64,000 nucleotides of DNA from Nemophila menziesii (GCA_029959085.1 JARWIR010000050.1:186001-250000); one strand, 5' to 3'; counted from the first letter of the stretch, positions 23,857-35,885 are shown. Notes: generated by a model from the letters alone, not told the origin. Numbers and translations: made by a program.

Positions 23857-24230
23857 GTCATAATTATGTTTTTTTCTATTTTTTAAGGTTCAAGGTTCCT
23901 ATAATTAATTGTAGTAACATGAACTAGATATAGTTTTTTTGAAATTCAAACTAATAAATAGTGTTCAAGAACTCCCGCATAAGATTTTTAACCTTCTAGA
24001 AAATTCTCTTAGAATTAGTCGAAACTAAGATATTTTAGAAAGTTTGGGAGGTTCTTAAGGTTATATTATCATGACTTATTCAGTTATGTCTAATTTATTT
24101 CTTTTCCTGAACATATAGTCTAACCGATACTTAGGCCATTTTAGAAAGTTTGTGAGGTAAATCAAGCAACTCAACTCAATAGTGGAAATAGGTTGTGGTA
24201 TCTCTCTTCCCTCTACCCGTAGGGCACTCT
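23857..24230. repeat. Old repeat shared with module B, C1
   Basis: Contains aaggttcctataattaatt and gtagtaacatgaac, then gatttttaaccttctaga, attttagaaagtttgggagg and taggccattttagaaag. Related to 13000-13290 in B1; diverged. Confidence 0.5.
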
Positions 24231-25620
24231 TACTCATTTTAATCAAATTTGATGTTATTTTTTCTTTTTTCCCTTGCGTTAATTATTATCGTGGATTTTA
24301 GCCACAAATATGGCTTTTTTTTGGTTTGATTTTGTTTAAAAGATGTTATTATGGAGGTCTCTCAAAGGCATCCGATTATTGGGATTTTATATGGGTTAAG
24401 GTTTAGGATGAGAGTCGGAGTGGAGAGGGTAGCAGCTTCTTGTGAAGGATGCTAGTTTTATGGCCTTCATGGTCTTCATTGTGGGCTAGTGGTTGAGTGG
24501 AGAGAGTCGATAGTTGTGTAGATGTAGAAGACGATCGGGTTAATGTGGTCTTAAAGGTTATCATAGTTAGAGAACCAAGGATTTCAGGTTGCATGGATAG
24601 TGTATAGTATGTTGAAAGTAACAGGGTGGTGTTCAACAATGTGGGGCAAAAACAACGGGACATGGTTGTAAAATTGGGTTCAGGCTTCGTGGTTGAAATG
24701 GCATGGGGGTCTCTAGTTTTCACTAGTTGTTTTGGTTGATGAAATTGAAGTAGGTAATGGCCCTACAGGGTTGGGCAAAACTACTTTGTTTGAGTTCGGT
24801 ATAGATTATACATGTTTGGAGGATTGGGTAAGGTACGTACATGGTGTTCCCTAGAGATGGTACTTTTGAGTGGTTTACGAGCTCAAGTGATCTAGTTTAA
24901 AGCTGTTGATTACTAGTCATAGTTGCACAAAGATGTCTAGTACAAATTATACAAAGTTTGTTCAATTTTACCCATTTTTGGAGGAGGAATGAGTATTTTA
25001 AGAGGATATTTAATAAATGGAAAGCAAATTGTCATTTCCTGGAATAGATTTTTCGAGTCATAGAGGATGCTATAACTTTTGTGAGATAAGACACAACTTA
25101 TAGAAATTTGGAGAAGATGGTTTCTTTAGTTGAAGTTAGGGCTCTGTATGGATATTGGAAGGATAGCTATTGTGTGTTAGAGTTTGTTGAGGAGGAAAGG
25201 GTTTATGCCATTAATCTATGCTGAATTTGGGAAAAAGTTGGTATTTCTCACCCGAAAGGAAGGTTTAAGTTGAGCAACTCGTTACTTTCTTGATACTCTG
25301 TCCTCCAAACCTATTGGGTGTGCTATTTGGTAGGATTTGTGGTGTTTTATACCACTGCATGTCACAGTTGCACTACATCAATCGTGATTAGGTACATCTA
25401 TCTGGTACTTTGATATTTTATCTCTTTTGATAATTTAATGACGGTGGAACCAAGATATTGGATGAGTTGTTTCTCTAAAGACTTACTTTTACCTTTCAAG
25501 AAGGATCGCGATTCTTGAAAATCATCTCCTGCGGTTTGAAAATGACTTTGTCTATATATATTAGAAAGGTCTCTTTGCATTGGGGTTGCTACCTGATCGA
25601 GACTATACATATTGTTTCAT
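24230..25620 (+). pseudogene. Decayed coding-like sequence, family not recognised, C1
   Basis: GC-richer stretch with coding-like texture and stops in every frame. In one plus-strand frame, 24745-24845 reads GNGPTGLGKTTLFEF, which fits a Walker A consensus (GxxxxGKT), but the frame stops shortly after. An antisense 106-codon ORF (24403-24723) has low-complexity Ser/Thr/Leu composition and is not credible. I cannot name the source gene or transposon. Confidence 0.3.
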
Positions 25621-26750
25621 GCAAACCATGGTTAATCACCGAAAGGGGAATCCCGGCACTTCTATGATCAAGATACTTTGAAACTAAAATATATTCAAAT
25701 AGATTTGTAAATGAATAGTGCACATACCCTTACTATTGACATGCGGACATGTACATGAGCTTAATAAGACCTATAGCCTCCAAATGTTATATTTTCATAT
25801 AAGGGGGTGCCAACAAGTGGGATTACCATACGGTCCTCATTAGAAATGTTTTTCAGGGTGTTGTAAACAAGCCTTCACTAATTATGAGTAGAGGGCCTTA
25901 TTGGATGAGTAATGCACTAGTTGTTTGGAATCTTTGGTCTGGTATTCTAGTTATATTATTCTAACAATACTTTCAAAAAATACTCCTTAAATGAAGCTTC
26001 TACATATTGAATGTGAGCATGCAATAAAGGTATCATTGTGCATATAAGAGGTTGTTATTTTGAGCTTATTGATATATGTATAATTCCATAGATGCGTAAC
26101 TTGATAAAGGTAATTAAGTATGAAAGTTAAATATTTCTATCAGATTGGAATGTTGGAGCTAGACAAAAATATAATCGAAAAAGTCCATATGTCGAGATTT
26201 TGCGTTATTGGTTTTAAAATTACAAACCTATATAAATTTTTTCTCCACTGTCTTATTAAGGCAAATCGAAGATAAATATTATTTACGGATTTTATGGGAC
26301 AATATTTTTTAATTTATAATACCAAGCCCGATCCGAAAAGGAAAATTATGCTAAAATAAGGATATAAATCGTGTCTCTTTAACATCACTTTCATGTATTC
26401 GGAAACTAAAAATTTACAAAATCATAAATTGATTGCACTATACATATATGAGAATGTTTTTCAAAGTGCTAAATGGCTTGATTGACTAGAAACACAAGTT
26501 TGGAGTTGCAATATACATAAATGGAAATATTCATTGCAGAAATTAGGGTACTAGCTAAATAAATACATGTATTTTAAATGTTCAAAATTACATGTACATT
26601 TAAACTTAAAAGTTATTTTGATTTAACGTATAGATAAATAAAAAACATACATGGAAATAATTAACAAAGACCAAAAAAGATAATCAAAAGAACAATTTAT
26701 TAAGATTAAAACGTTCATTACGTTGAGGAGTTATAAAGTTCCTGATCTTC

Positions 26751-26981
26751 CTAACAATTATAGATTTTGTATGTGGCTATCAAAATGATCAAAAAATTTA
26801 TACATGATCTTATCCTTGCATGGTCTAAGTCCATAAAACCAATTATTAGACAAGGCAAATCTTCCAAAAACTGCACCTCTAAGCATACAAGTTCAAGTGC
26901 ATTTACATGAATTCTTTCTTGCGAAAAAGACTTAATTCGCTCCTCCAGTACAAAACTTTTAGGCTCTTTAGCTAGGAACAA
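26751..26981 (-). CDS. 76-codon ORF, possible exon remnant, C1
   Basis: Minus-strand ORF with protein-like composition (EPKSFVLEERIKSFSQERIH, ALELVCLEVQFLEDLPCLII). Identical in translation to 39716-39946. The upstream sequence ends in a pyrimidine-rich stretch with cctag, so it may be an internal exon of a captured gene. I do not recognise it. Confidence 0.3.
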   Translation of the reverse strand: MFLAKEPKSFVLEERIKSFSQERIHVNALELVCLEVQFLEDLPCLIIGFMDLDHARIRSCINFLIILIATYKIYNC

Positions 26982-27996
26982 GATATTCCCAAAATCATTA
27001 CCTCGAGGTTTGCCTTAATTTTTATTTGTACAAACCTAAAGTCTTGAGATTAAGCCTAAGGATCTTCATATTTAGTAGATGAGATTTCAGAGATTTATTG
27101 TCCTAGTGCTTGAGCTTGATGTTCAATGACCTGAAATTTTTTCGACCTTAAGGTACACAAGTGCATAAGTTCATTCTAAAATCAGAATTCATTCGCATCA
27201 ATTATCACAAGCCAATAGATACATTACTCTAACTTGAAAATTCTTTTTACAACGAAAAATCTATACATTTCATTTACTAAATTATACCAATTTAACTCAA
27301 TCTTATTCAAATTTTTTGGCTACTTTACTAATTGTCCAGGGTGAATATTTTATAGAATCTAATTTTTGTTTCTAAATTTCTTACCGAATATTTAACACCT
27401 TTGATTGTTTCATTTACATATGATTAATGGTGTAGGTAAGTAATGACAAAACATAATATATATTTGTTATTTATTTATATATGACTTCACAACCAATTAT
27501 ACCAAGAAAATGTAGATATTGCATAAAAGCAACTATAATTTATGTACAAAATTTATAGAGTGCCAAATACAAAAAAAAATTCACCATGTTAATCCATCAA
27601 CAGAACATATTTTTTGTTTTTCAAAATAACACATGAATAAACATAAGTTTGAAAGTAAAAAAAATAAACTCACCTTTCTGCCCAGTAAAAGTATTAATCT
27701 ATAATTGAAATATAATGACCATAGACCTAATATGTTAATAGATAAAAATATTTTTTTTGATTAGAGATTAGCATGTATAGAAAATCACATTTATCAGAAA
27801 AAGAGAAAGCAATGAGGATCTATGACAGAATAGAAGATGAAGAAGTTGATTCAGAAAGAAGAAGATAATTACTTAGATGTGAAGAGTGGTATCACTTTTA
27901 AGATTTGTAATGTTTATCTATACTTAAAATGGAGGTTTGGAGCTACGATTAGTGTTTGGACTATGAAAGTTAAAAATATTATTGTATTTGGTTTTA

Positions 27997-27999
<3 letters not shown>

Positions 28000-28077
<78 letters not shown>
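28000..28077. repeat. TA microsatellite, C1
   Basis: Uninterrupted TA dinucleotide tract of about 78 bp. It creates spurious Ile/Tyr repeat ORFs on both strands. Slightly longer than its C2 counterpart. Confidence 0.98.
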
Positions 28078-28080
<3 letters not shown>

Positions 28081-28607
28081 AAAATATGTATATGACTAAC
28101 ATTTCCAACATAAATTTACATACTTGGTTAGAAATACGGTAAGAATGTGACCATAAAAATATTTTTTTCTAAAAAATAAATGTGCTACTTCATCAGGTTG
28201 AGTTACAAGTCCAAGAATATATTGGACATTGCTTATCAAGATTGTTAAAATGTTTTCTGATTGGGGTTGAGTTAACAGAATGTTGATTTCTTTTCTTGTT
28301 GTCTCATTATGACAAATCTGAAAAATGTGTATGAAGATTTTTTTGAAGATATTAAATGAAACAATCATATTGCATTTCAACAAACTTATGATCTTAATCT
28401 TATGGAATATTTGTTTCGAAATGATTGGTACTAAATTTAAAATGTTAATCACAATCTTCATGAAGCCGACCAAATTGAAAGTGTACTGACTAACCAATTG
28501 GGTTTTGTCAGTAGATAAATCTTGTGACGTTTCTTTTCCCTATGAATGGGAGGATGTGGGTATTTCATTAGTCTTGTTGTATCATAATAAAATATATAAT
28601 AATCATT

Positions 28608-28905
28608 ATGTTAGGAAAATTTGGGACAAAATCTAATCTAGAGAGTGAACCTCTAGTGTTGCAAGAGGCATGCCAAATGACTAATTTGAACCAACAACTT
28701 CCAACATCTATCTTCACTGACTATTGTGAACTTATTCATAACTTTACAAATCCATCGACAACAATGTGGAACATTCGACTATTCATGAAAAATATGCATA
28801 TATTGTATTTAGGTATGATTTTTTTTCATATTCATCGAAGATGGATCCATTGATTGATGTTTTAGCAAAGAGTGTTATAGAAATATTTTTGATAACAAAT
28901 GGAAT
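28608..28905 (+). pseudogene. Possible RNase H-like relic, B2
   Basis: 81-codon ORF (28608-28853) nearly identical to that at 10482, with ESEPLVLQEA and TSIFTDYCELIHNF. Same weak RNase H resemblance and same downstream frame break. Confidence 0.28.
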
Positions 28906-29604
28906 AATTGTAATATTCAATTGATTGTATATTTTTAATTAGGACACTTAGAAAGAGAGGGGATACAAGATTTTGATTTCAATAGTTTTGAATATATTGT
29001 AGTCATGTGTTTAGTTTCTTATGAGTAAAAAAACAACAAATGGTTGGGATAAAGTGGTTATTTTTAGCATAACTTATTGGCATATGTGGAGATTTGTCTG
29101 ATAGTTAGGATTGAATTGTGGTTGTGTGGCGGTATTTTAATTTTTATAATTTATTTCAGGATGTGTTTTTAATCATTTCGGTGTAATATTCAATTGATTG
29201 TATATTTTTTATCTAGATGATTAGAAAGAGAGGGGATATATTGAAGTGGAAGGGTTTAATTTTTATAGTTTTGAATATATCATAGTTAGGTGTTTCTTTT
29301 CTTTTGAGTACAAAAGTGAAACAAATGGTAGGGTTAAAGTGGTTATTTTTCGCATAAATGATGGACATAATTGGAGATTAGTGTGATAGTTAGGATTGAA
29401 TGGTGGTTGTGTGGCGGTATTTAAATATTTTTATTTTCTTATTTGAGAATGTGTTTTTAATCATTTTGGTATAAAATAACTAAACTAAAATTAAGCTTTG
29501 CTCGGTGTATAATCATACATATGTCAACTTAACTCGATTTACCATTTTTTTAAAACTACATTTGAGAGCTACATTGATATTTTTTCCATTATCATTTTGA
29601 CTCG

Positions 29605-29680
29605 GGCAAAGTTCAATTCATAACGCCTTGAACATTGAAAATTATTCTAAGTACAAGATCAACTATCGATCTTAATTTTT
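29605..29680. repeat. Left 75-bp duplication flanking the patch
   Basis: ggcaaagttcaattcataac through aagatcaactatcgatct to aatttt, repeated at 30492-30567 with a few substitutions. Confidence 0.85.
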
Positions 29681-29682
29681 TT

Positions 29683-30145
29683 AGGATTACCAGCAGAATC
29701 TACCCATTGTCCTCTAGAAGGCAATGACTTATAAAAAGTTGCACCACAAGTTTTCTCATTTTCCATAATTTCAGATGCACGCTCATTACCTGCAAACAGT
29801 AAGAGGTCAAAAAATAAACATGGACACTATTAATTAACACTGGATAAAAGTTGATGCATACCTTTGCAATCAATCTCCATATCAGGAATTATTTCTTTAG
29901 CATCACCTGACCCAATAGGTAAAACATCACCACTAATTTCAATTTCAGGTAGTCTTGACTCAATTGCAGCTTCACAAGAAGAGAAGATGCTAGCACAATG
30001 GCCATCACAGACAAGTTCACATCTGTCCTGACCTTCACAGCGCCAATATTTATAATTAGGAACAATCATCGGAGGAAGTTCCTCGTATGAGGCGAATGGT
30101 TCACACGCATTTTTGTTCTTCTCCCTCATTTGAGAAACATACTCA
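29683..30145 (-). pseudogene. Two-exon fragment of an unrecognised plant gene
   Basis: Exon a 29862-30145 has AG acceptor ttggatgcag and donor AAAG/GTATG. It encodes SEYVSQMREKNKNACEPF, WRCEGQDRCELVCDGHC and later SGDVLPIGSGDAKEI. Exon b 29683-29789 has acceptor gtttgcag and encodes NERASEIMENEKTCGATFYK and SLPSRGQWVDSAGNP, open to the insert edge. The two exons join in phase (G/GT glycine codon). The cysteine cluster C-x5-C-x3-C-x3-C suggests a metal-binding or disulphide segment. The family is not recognised, and neither 5' nor 3' end is present. Confidence 0.55.
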
Positions 30146-30332
30146 CTGCATCCAAAGGAACAACATATCAACAAAACTTAACCAATGTATACAAGTTCAA
30201 CATACATTACATAATTAAGACAATTGAGATATTTCATATGATTGTCAAAGATTTGGTCCACTTGGCACCAATTTCACATTTAATGTTAAACATCCAACTG
30301 AACCACTCATAGATCGCTTACTCAAGTACCTT

Positions 30333-30491
30333 CACTACAAGAAATAGTATCTTTAGCGGCAAAAAATTTAACACTAAAAATCTTAATTTTGCCTCTAATA
30401 GTATGTAATTTGTCGCCACTATAAATTCGTCGCTAAAGATACCTTTACTAGCAAATTATTTGTTTTTGCCTCTATTACCTTTATCTTTAGC
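30333..30491 (+). mobile_element. CACTA transposon terminus (truncated)
   Basis: CACTACAAGAAATAG at 30333 is the classic plant En/Spm-type terminal sequence. It is followed by subterminal repeats in both orientations: tctttagcggcaaaa (30349), cgtcgctaaagata (30428) and tctttagcggcaaag (30484). Only one end is present and there is no transposase. Confidence 0.75.
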
Positions 30492-30567
30492 GGCAAAGTT
30501 CAATCCATAACGCCTTGAGCATTGAAAATTATTCTAAGTACAAGATCAACTATCGATCTTAATTTTA
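30492..30567. repeat. Right 75-bp duplication flanking the patch
   Basis: Second copy of the 29605-29680 sequence, after which B continues with atagattcgaaatcgatag. Confidence 0.85.
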
Positions 30568-31096
30568 TAGATTCGAAATCGATAGTTCTAGCAGCAAACT
30601 TTTGTGGACTGAGAAAATATACTAGTAAATATAAAATCTAACAACTATTTTTCTTAGTTTGTTGGTAAACAAAATGCAGCAAACTTTTGTGGACTGAGAA
30701 AATAACATATATGAGAACTTTTAAGAGTGAGATAGAAAAGCTAGAATCTAAAGGTCTTACATGCTACTTATTTACCACAATGGTATACCTTATATAGTTA
30801 CAATAAACCTTAACTTTTATTTACCATAAGCTAATATAATATTATGCACTAACCATATATCTTGGTAAAGTATTGTGAAAGTTACCATATGATTAACAAA
30901 ATTTAGGGTTTCTGACACCTAAAAACAAAATTTAAAAGCTATACAAAAATTAATTCTTATTGTTATACATTCATAATGAAGCAACTTCATAATATATATT
31001 GTGATCTTATTGTCTGTGTATAAGATAATGTAATATATTTAAAATATAATTAGATACATATCAAACATAATATTTACTGAAATGGTGAAAACTTAC

Positions 31097-31265
31097 CAAG
31101 ACTATTATGGAGAATTTCTCCATTATTGAAATATCATGACTAACGATCTTTTTTCTGTAAATAAAGATTATCACAGATTACAATTAAAAAATCAATTAAT
31201 AAAAAATTAATAACTTACAGATATTTAATAAATACAAAAAATCTAAAAAAAAATTATCCATTTTA
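31097..31265 (-). pseudogene. LRR gene 5' remnant, gene copy 4
   Basis: Only exon 2 (31097 upward; internal ATG 31121-31123) and the candidate exon 1 (ATG near 31261) remain. All LRR-coding exons are deleted. The candidate exon 1 is also one base shorter in its T run. Confidence 0.6.
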
Positions 31266-32539
31266 ATGAACAAATTTAAAATTATGGACGATTTAAATCA
31301 GTTTATAAAATAATTTAAGATTCTAATTTATATTTTTAATCTCCAATTTTTTTATTCTAGTTTCAGATTGTACACTATAGCCTTTTTAAATCATACAAAA
31401 AGAATAAAAAATTAATCATATAATTCTAAAAACCCGTGTTATAATATATTTACCTTTTACAATTGAAAATAATTTGCATTTTTGTTGTGAATCTAGGGTT
31501 TGAAAATGGTGTGTTGTATCTACTTGAAATGGCGAGGCGGCTTTCAAAATATTTTTTTTAACATATGCAACAGTTGAAACCTATATAGGGTGATGGATTG
31601 ATATTTTTAGTAGGGTTTCACAGTTATGATCTTATATTTTGGTGGGCCTCAATATTATGGGCCGTTGTGCTTACTACCCAATCATGAACCATATCCATAC
31701 TTTATATTACAAGTTAATTAATAAAGATATGTTATCATACATATAAGGAGGTAATTTGGTAACTCTCTTCTATTTGATCCCTTTAATAATGATTTCAAAT
31801 GTATATTTTACAAAAGATGCTAGTATCTCATGGTCAAGAACAATCTATGGTCAAACAAAGTATTCTTTAATAGAAGCCTAATATTGGTCTATTCACCTGA
31901 ATCATTGTAGTTTTAATTTTGAAGAACGAGGTTTGGCAGAAACTTGGTAAAAGTCTTTTACAAAATTATTTCTAAAATACATATCCTTAGAATGAAAACC
32001 TTAATGTTGAAACTAGTATCTTTAGTCCAGACTACATTCATATGAGGAAAGATATGTCAAAGATAATATGATAATTTATCACTAAAGCTCTACATAAATT
32101 CAAGAGGATGAACGAACACCCACATGAAATGAGGCATATACCATACTAAAAAATGATATGCAACAAAATTATGATAAGTTGAATAAAATACTACTGAACA
32201 AGTGCTCGTAGAACTAGGAATACAATCCAGGGTTTCTTTCATTATTAAATGTGTGTCAACTGAATCATAAATTCTTGTCGAGATCATATACTTCTACCTT
32301 TATATCACCAGTCAAAGGAAAATCTGACAAGGAGACTCTCTATCAATTTACCCAATTATCTTTTTATGCAAGCGGTAAGTAGTATAAATAATAGTGTCAT
32401 TTCCGACTTTGATATGTCTCCCTTTCGCAGACAGTTAAAATTTTGTCCTCAAAATAGACATGCTTAAAATCCATTTCCTAAACGAGGTCATGTGAAATAT
32501 TAAATTTCCTCTTACCTATTCTAAAAATCTCAACAAATG

Positions 32540-32593
32540 TTTCGTCCTATCCACTCCTAACACAACCATAGGTATTATACAACCATTTATTGA
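32540..32593. other. 54-bp insertion unique to A4
   Basis: Between caacaaatg and aatgttcaac lies tttcgtcctatccactccta and following bases. An aatg repeat borders both sides. The other A copies read directly caacaaatgaatgttc. It may be a small insertion or an ancestral segment lost elsewhere. Confidence 0.7.
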
Positions 32594-33159
32594 ATGTTCA
32601 ACTTAAGTATGTCTAACTATTTATGGTATGTAGCTAGGTAATCCATCGTAGTGGAAAGAAGTCTAAGGTTAGTATACTAGTGTATACGACAAAGTATGTA
32701 ACACCCCATCTCAAAGGAGGGTGTCAATCTTTACCTAAGCTTTAAGAATTTGAATGTAATAATTAAAAAATAAACACTGTCCTTATTTCATATTTCTGTT
32801 TATATATGTATCAAAGATATATACCACCAAAATATCAATAAAGACATGGCGTAGATTCATAAATATATAAACCATGATCTTACAAACATGTCCACTATCA
32901 GGAACATTCTATGAAGGACTATGTTTATGAGATAAATTATCAAAAACACAAAGAAGTTTGCAATCTGCTTTAAGACCCTTATTTTCTCTGTTTGAAGGGG
33001 TAAACCCCTAATATGTATATTTTATTTACTTCTTCACACAATGACTGAAGCCTTCTCTTCTTCTCGTACGTCATTATGACCCTTAGTGTTGAGCTCTAAG
33101 TAAATCTTGTTATCACCTTCAATAATGCCATGTGCATTAGTGGGTAGGTCCAAGCATAA

Positions 33160-34180
33160 TATATGTCCCTACAATGAAATATTGCATAATATAGGGAACT
33201 ATAATACAACTTTTGCATAATATAAGAAGCTATATACTACAGTGCAACTTTGTCATAATATAGGGACCTGTATTGCAATATATGGTGACCTATATTGCAA
33301 TTTTTGAAAAAACATAGGGCATTTACGTCAACAATGACGCTAATTTTGAAGGAGTGAATTCTTGAAAAAAAGCTTCGTCTCATAGAATGTTTAAAGAATT
33401 GTATATATAATATAGGGACCTAAAGTGCAATTGATTCTATGTATAGGTGACACTGTGTGATTTTTTTTTTCATGCGACTTGTTTATTATGATGGATGGAT
33501 ATAAAGATAGAGTGTCCTACTTGTCGTCGCCCTCTTCCACCAGCTTGACTGAGATTCTTCTTAAGGAAAAATTTGTAAATTTGATTTGGGGTAAATTTAC
33601 TAAACTTTTAATTTTTTAATTTTATGTGTTTTTTATTTGTATGATTATTTTTTTATTTTATGTAAGAGATAGGGAATTGTAGAATAACAAATGCAAAAAA
33701 ATTAATATCAAGGCCTATAGTGTAGTTTTTGGATCATATAGGGACCTACAATACATTTTTTGCATATTATAGGGACCTACAGTATAGATAGTGCATAATA
33801 TAGTGACATTTAGTGTAATTTTATATAATATAGGGATCTAGATTGCAATTTTTCATAATATAGTAAACTATAGTAGTATAGTGTAATTTTACTTAATATA
33901 GGAATTTAAAGTGCAATTTTGCATAATATAGGGGCTTATAGTGTAATTTATATGGAAAAAAATCGAATGTGTTTTTCAGAATCATTACTTGGTCTCCCCA
34001 CATTCTAAAATCAATTCTTATTAAATATATGCAGATTTTGTTTTTATATAATAAATATATGGCCTTATACTATAATTCATTAAAAATAAATTTATATAAG
34101 TCGTATAGGGATATATATTGCGGATTTTGTAAAATTTAGGAACCTATGTTGCAAATTTTTATAATATAAGGACCTATAGT
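33160..34180. repeat. Degenerate tagggacc repeats, A4
   Basis: Full-length version of the A-spacer repeat cluster. Confidence 0.65.
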
Positions 34181-34621
34181 AAAATAATTGGTATTGAGAA
34201 GTCTTGTTTTTTTCTTGTTTAGGGTACAGGAGGAATCAACAGAGGATCAATGTAAACACATTGTAAGAATATGATGAAGATTTGATATAAGTGTATGTAT
34301 GTATTATTTATAATAATAGTTATGTAATATTTCGATGAAGCTTTGTTACTTAATTAGAGATAGATTTTTTGTTGAGATACTATAATTTTTATCTTTTAAA
34401 CTCAAGGTTTAACATGAGACTTCAAATTAACACACATTTGGTAGTGTTTTCAAGCTTCTAATTAAATTTATATATATTTTTTTTTATCGATGAAATATGT
34501 AATACTTATGTGCTTGGCTCTTTCATAAAATACAGGGTTGAAACATATACCCCATAACTAAGGAGAAATATTTAGTATTTTCTCAAAATATAAAATTTTA
34601 GTTTAGTATTTTTTAGCTCCC

Positions 34622-34623
<2 letters not shown>

Positions 34624-34686
<63 letters not shown>

Positions 34687-34709
34687 GGAGAAAGAGAGAG
34701 AGAGAGAAA
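34624..34709. repeat. TA/AG compound microsatellite, A4
   Basis: About 48 bp of TA followed by about 38 bp of AG with a few interruptions. The longest TA portion among the A copies. Confidence 0.95.
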
Positions 34710-34737
34710 GATTAATCTTCAATTTTCTTTTTAGGGT

Positions 34738-35610
34738 AGACGACCTAAAAACCCAAGTTTGACTCAATCTTTTACATTTTTGAATATATTTGAAAGTTAC
34801 ATTGACTATGGTAAAAGTTAGTCTTATAATTTAGAATCATCTTGATTCTCAAAAGATATAATCCATAATTATTTAGTCACACTACTTTTTTTAATCAAAT
34901 TTAGTCACACTATAAGAGTAACTATCATTCATAAATTTCAAATTTTAACTTCATTTAAAAAAATGTATGGATCTAAAATAGATAGTTGTAGTTGTTAAAG
35001 TATTCTACATTCTTTCGAGTGAATGAATCGTTATCAAAATGTAAATAATCATCAGATGCATTAAAAAATAAAGAGATAAAAATATTCACGGATCGATTCA
35101 TTGCACCACATTCTATCCTAGAAAATCGTGAGAATTGAAAATAGAGTTTTTTTTTACATAAGAGGCTTTAGAGTCACCTCCTAAACTCCCAAGTTTGACT
35201 CAATCTTTTACATTTTTGAATATATTTGAAAGTTACTTTGACTATGGTCAAAGTTAGTCTTATAATTTAAAATCATTTTGATTCTTGAAAGATATAATTC
35301 CATAATTCTTTAGTCACACTACTTTTTTTAATCAAATTTAGTCACATTACAATTAACTATCAATCATAAATTTTTAATTTTTAACTTTATTTGAAAAAAT
35401 TATGGATCTAAAATCGATAGTTGTAGTTGTTAAAGTATTATACACTCTTTCGATTGAGTGAATCTTTATCAAAATGGAAATAATTATCAGATGCATTAAA
35501 AAAGAAATAGATAAAAATATTCACGATCGATTCATTGCACCACATTCTATCCTACAAAATCGTGAGAATTGAAAATAGAGTTTTTTTTACAGAAGAGGCT
35601 TTAGAGACAC
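34738..35610. repeat. Pair of 437-bp direct repeats, A4
   Basis: Two copies of the 437-bp repeat in the same position as in A1. Confidence 0.85.
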
Positions 35611-35731
35611 CTCCTATAAACACATGCTTACTTACCCAATCTACTTTTTTTATTAAAAATTCATAAACCAAATTAACACTCTAAGCCAAAATTACTCTTC
35701 CCATTATACCTATTTTTTGTTTTTTATTTGC

Positions 35732-35885
35732 TATATATAACATTTTTTATCATAATTATTTATAAAAACCCTAAACATTAGATTCTCTCTCCTCTATTTA
35801 TTAAAAACTCACAATGATATTCTTTTACTTTTTTGTCTTTCATTTTCTTTCTCAGCCGTGGCTGCTAGAACTTCACAAATCTTGA
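35732..35885 (+). promoter_or_regulatory. TATA-like box with short hydrophobic ORF, A4
   Basis: tatatataa 35732-35740; 23-codon ORF 35814-35885 retained. The second ATG of the other copies is mutated to GTG (gccgtggct), so only the hydrophobic frame survives here. GC-richer island continues to 36202. Confidence 0.33.

Larger units (their letters stand above)
23224..28497. repeat. Module C, copy 1
   Basis: Runs from acatcatttattcaatatta to ctaaccaatt. Matches 36203-41458 nearly base for base at an offset of about 12.96 kb; 48878-50474 is a truncated copy. From 25620 to 26700 and 27020 to 27990 it is AT-rich with no gene I can support. Confidence 0.9.
29681..30491. mobile_element. Inserted foreign patch (gene fragment plus CACTA end)
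   Basis: About 811 bp absent from the matching places in B1 and B3, flanked by a 75-bp direct duplication of B sequence. The left part holds two minus-strand exons; the right part is a CACTA transposon end. Gene fragment, transposon end and long flanking duplication together suggest capture during break repair rather than simple transposition. Confidence 0.75.
28498..30594. repeat. Module B, copy 2 (truncated, interrupted)
   Basis: Corresponds to B1 from 10387 to about 11620, interrupted by a foreign patch at 29681-30491. It ends at gatagttctagcag, joining an LRR intron of module A. Across that junction caaacttttgtggactgag occurs twice (about 30595 and 30680), a small local duplication. Confidence 0.88.

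Noticed and set aside
24403..24723. 106-110-codon Ser/Thr/Leu-rich minus-strand ORF in the three C copies
   Set aside because: Composition is typical of antisense reading; C3 changes frame; no homology recognised.
27837..28142. ORFs with Ile/Tyr repeats on both strands (also at 40801-41103)
   Set aside because: Produced by the TA microsatellite.
28096..28497. 133-codon minus-strand ORF in C1 and C2
   Set aside because: Low-complexity Ile/Phe/Asn-rich translation of AT-rich DNA, with no motif and no splice or start context.
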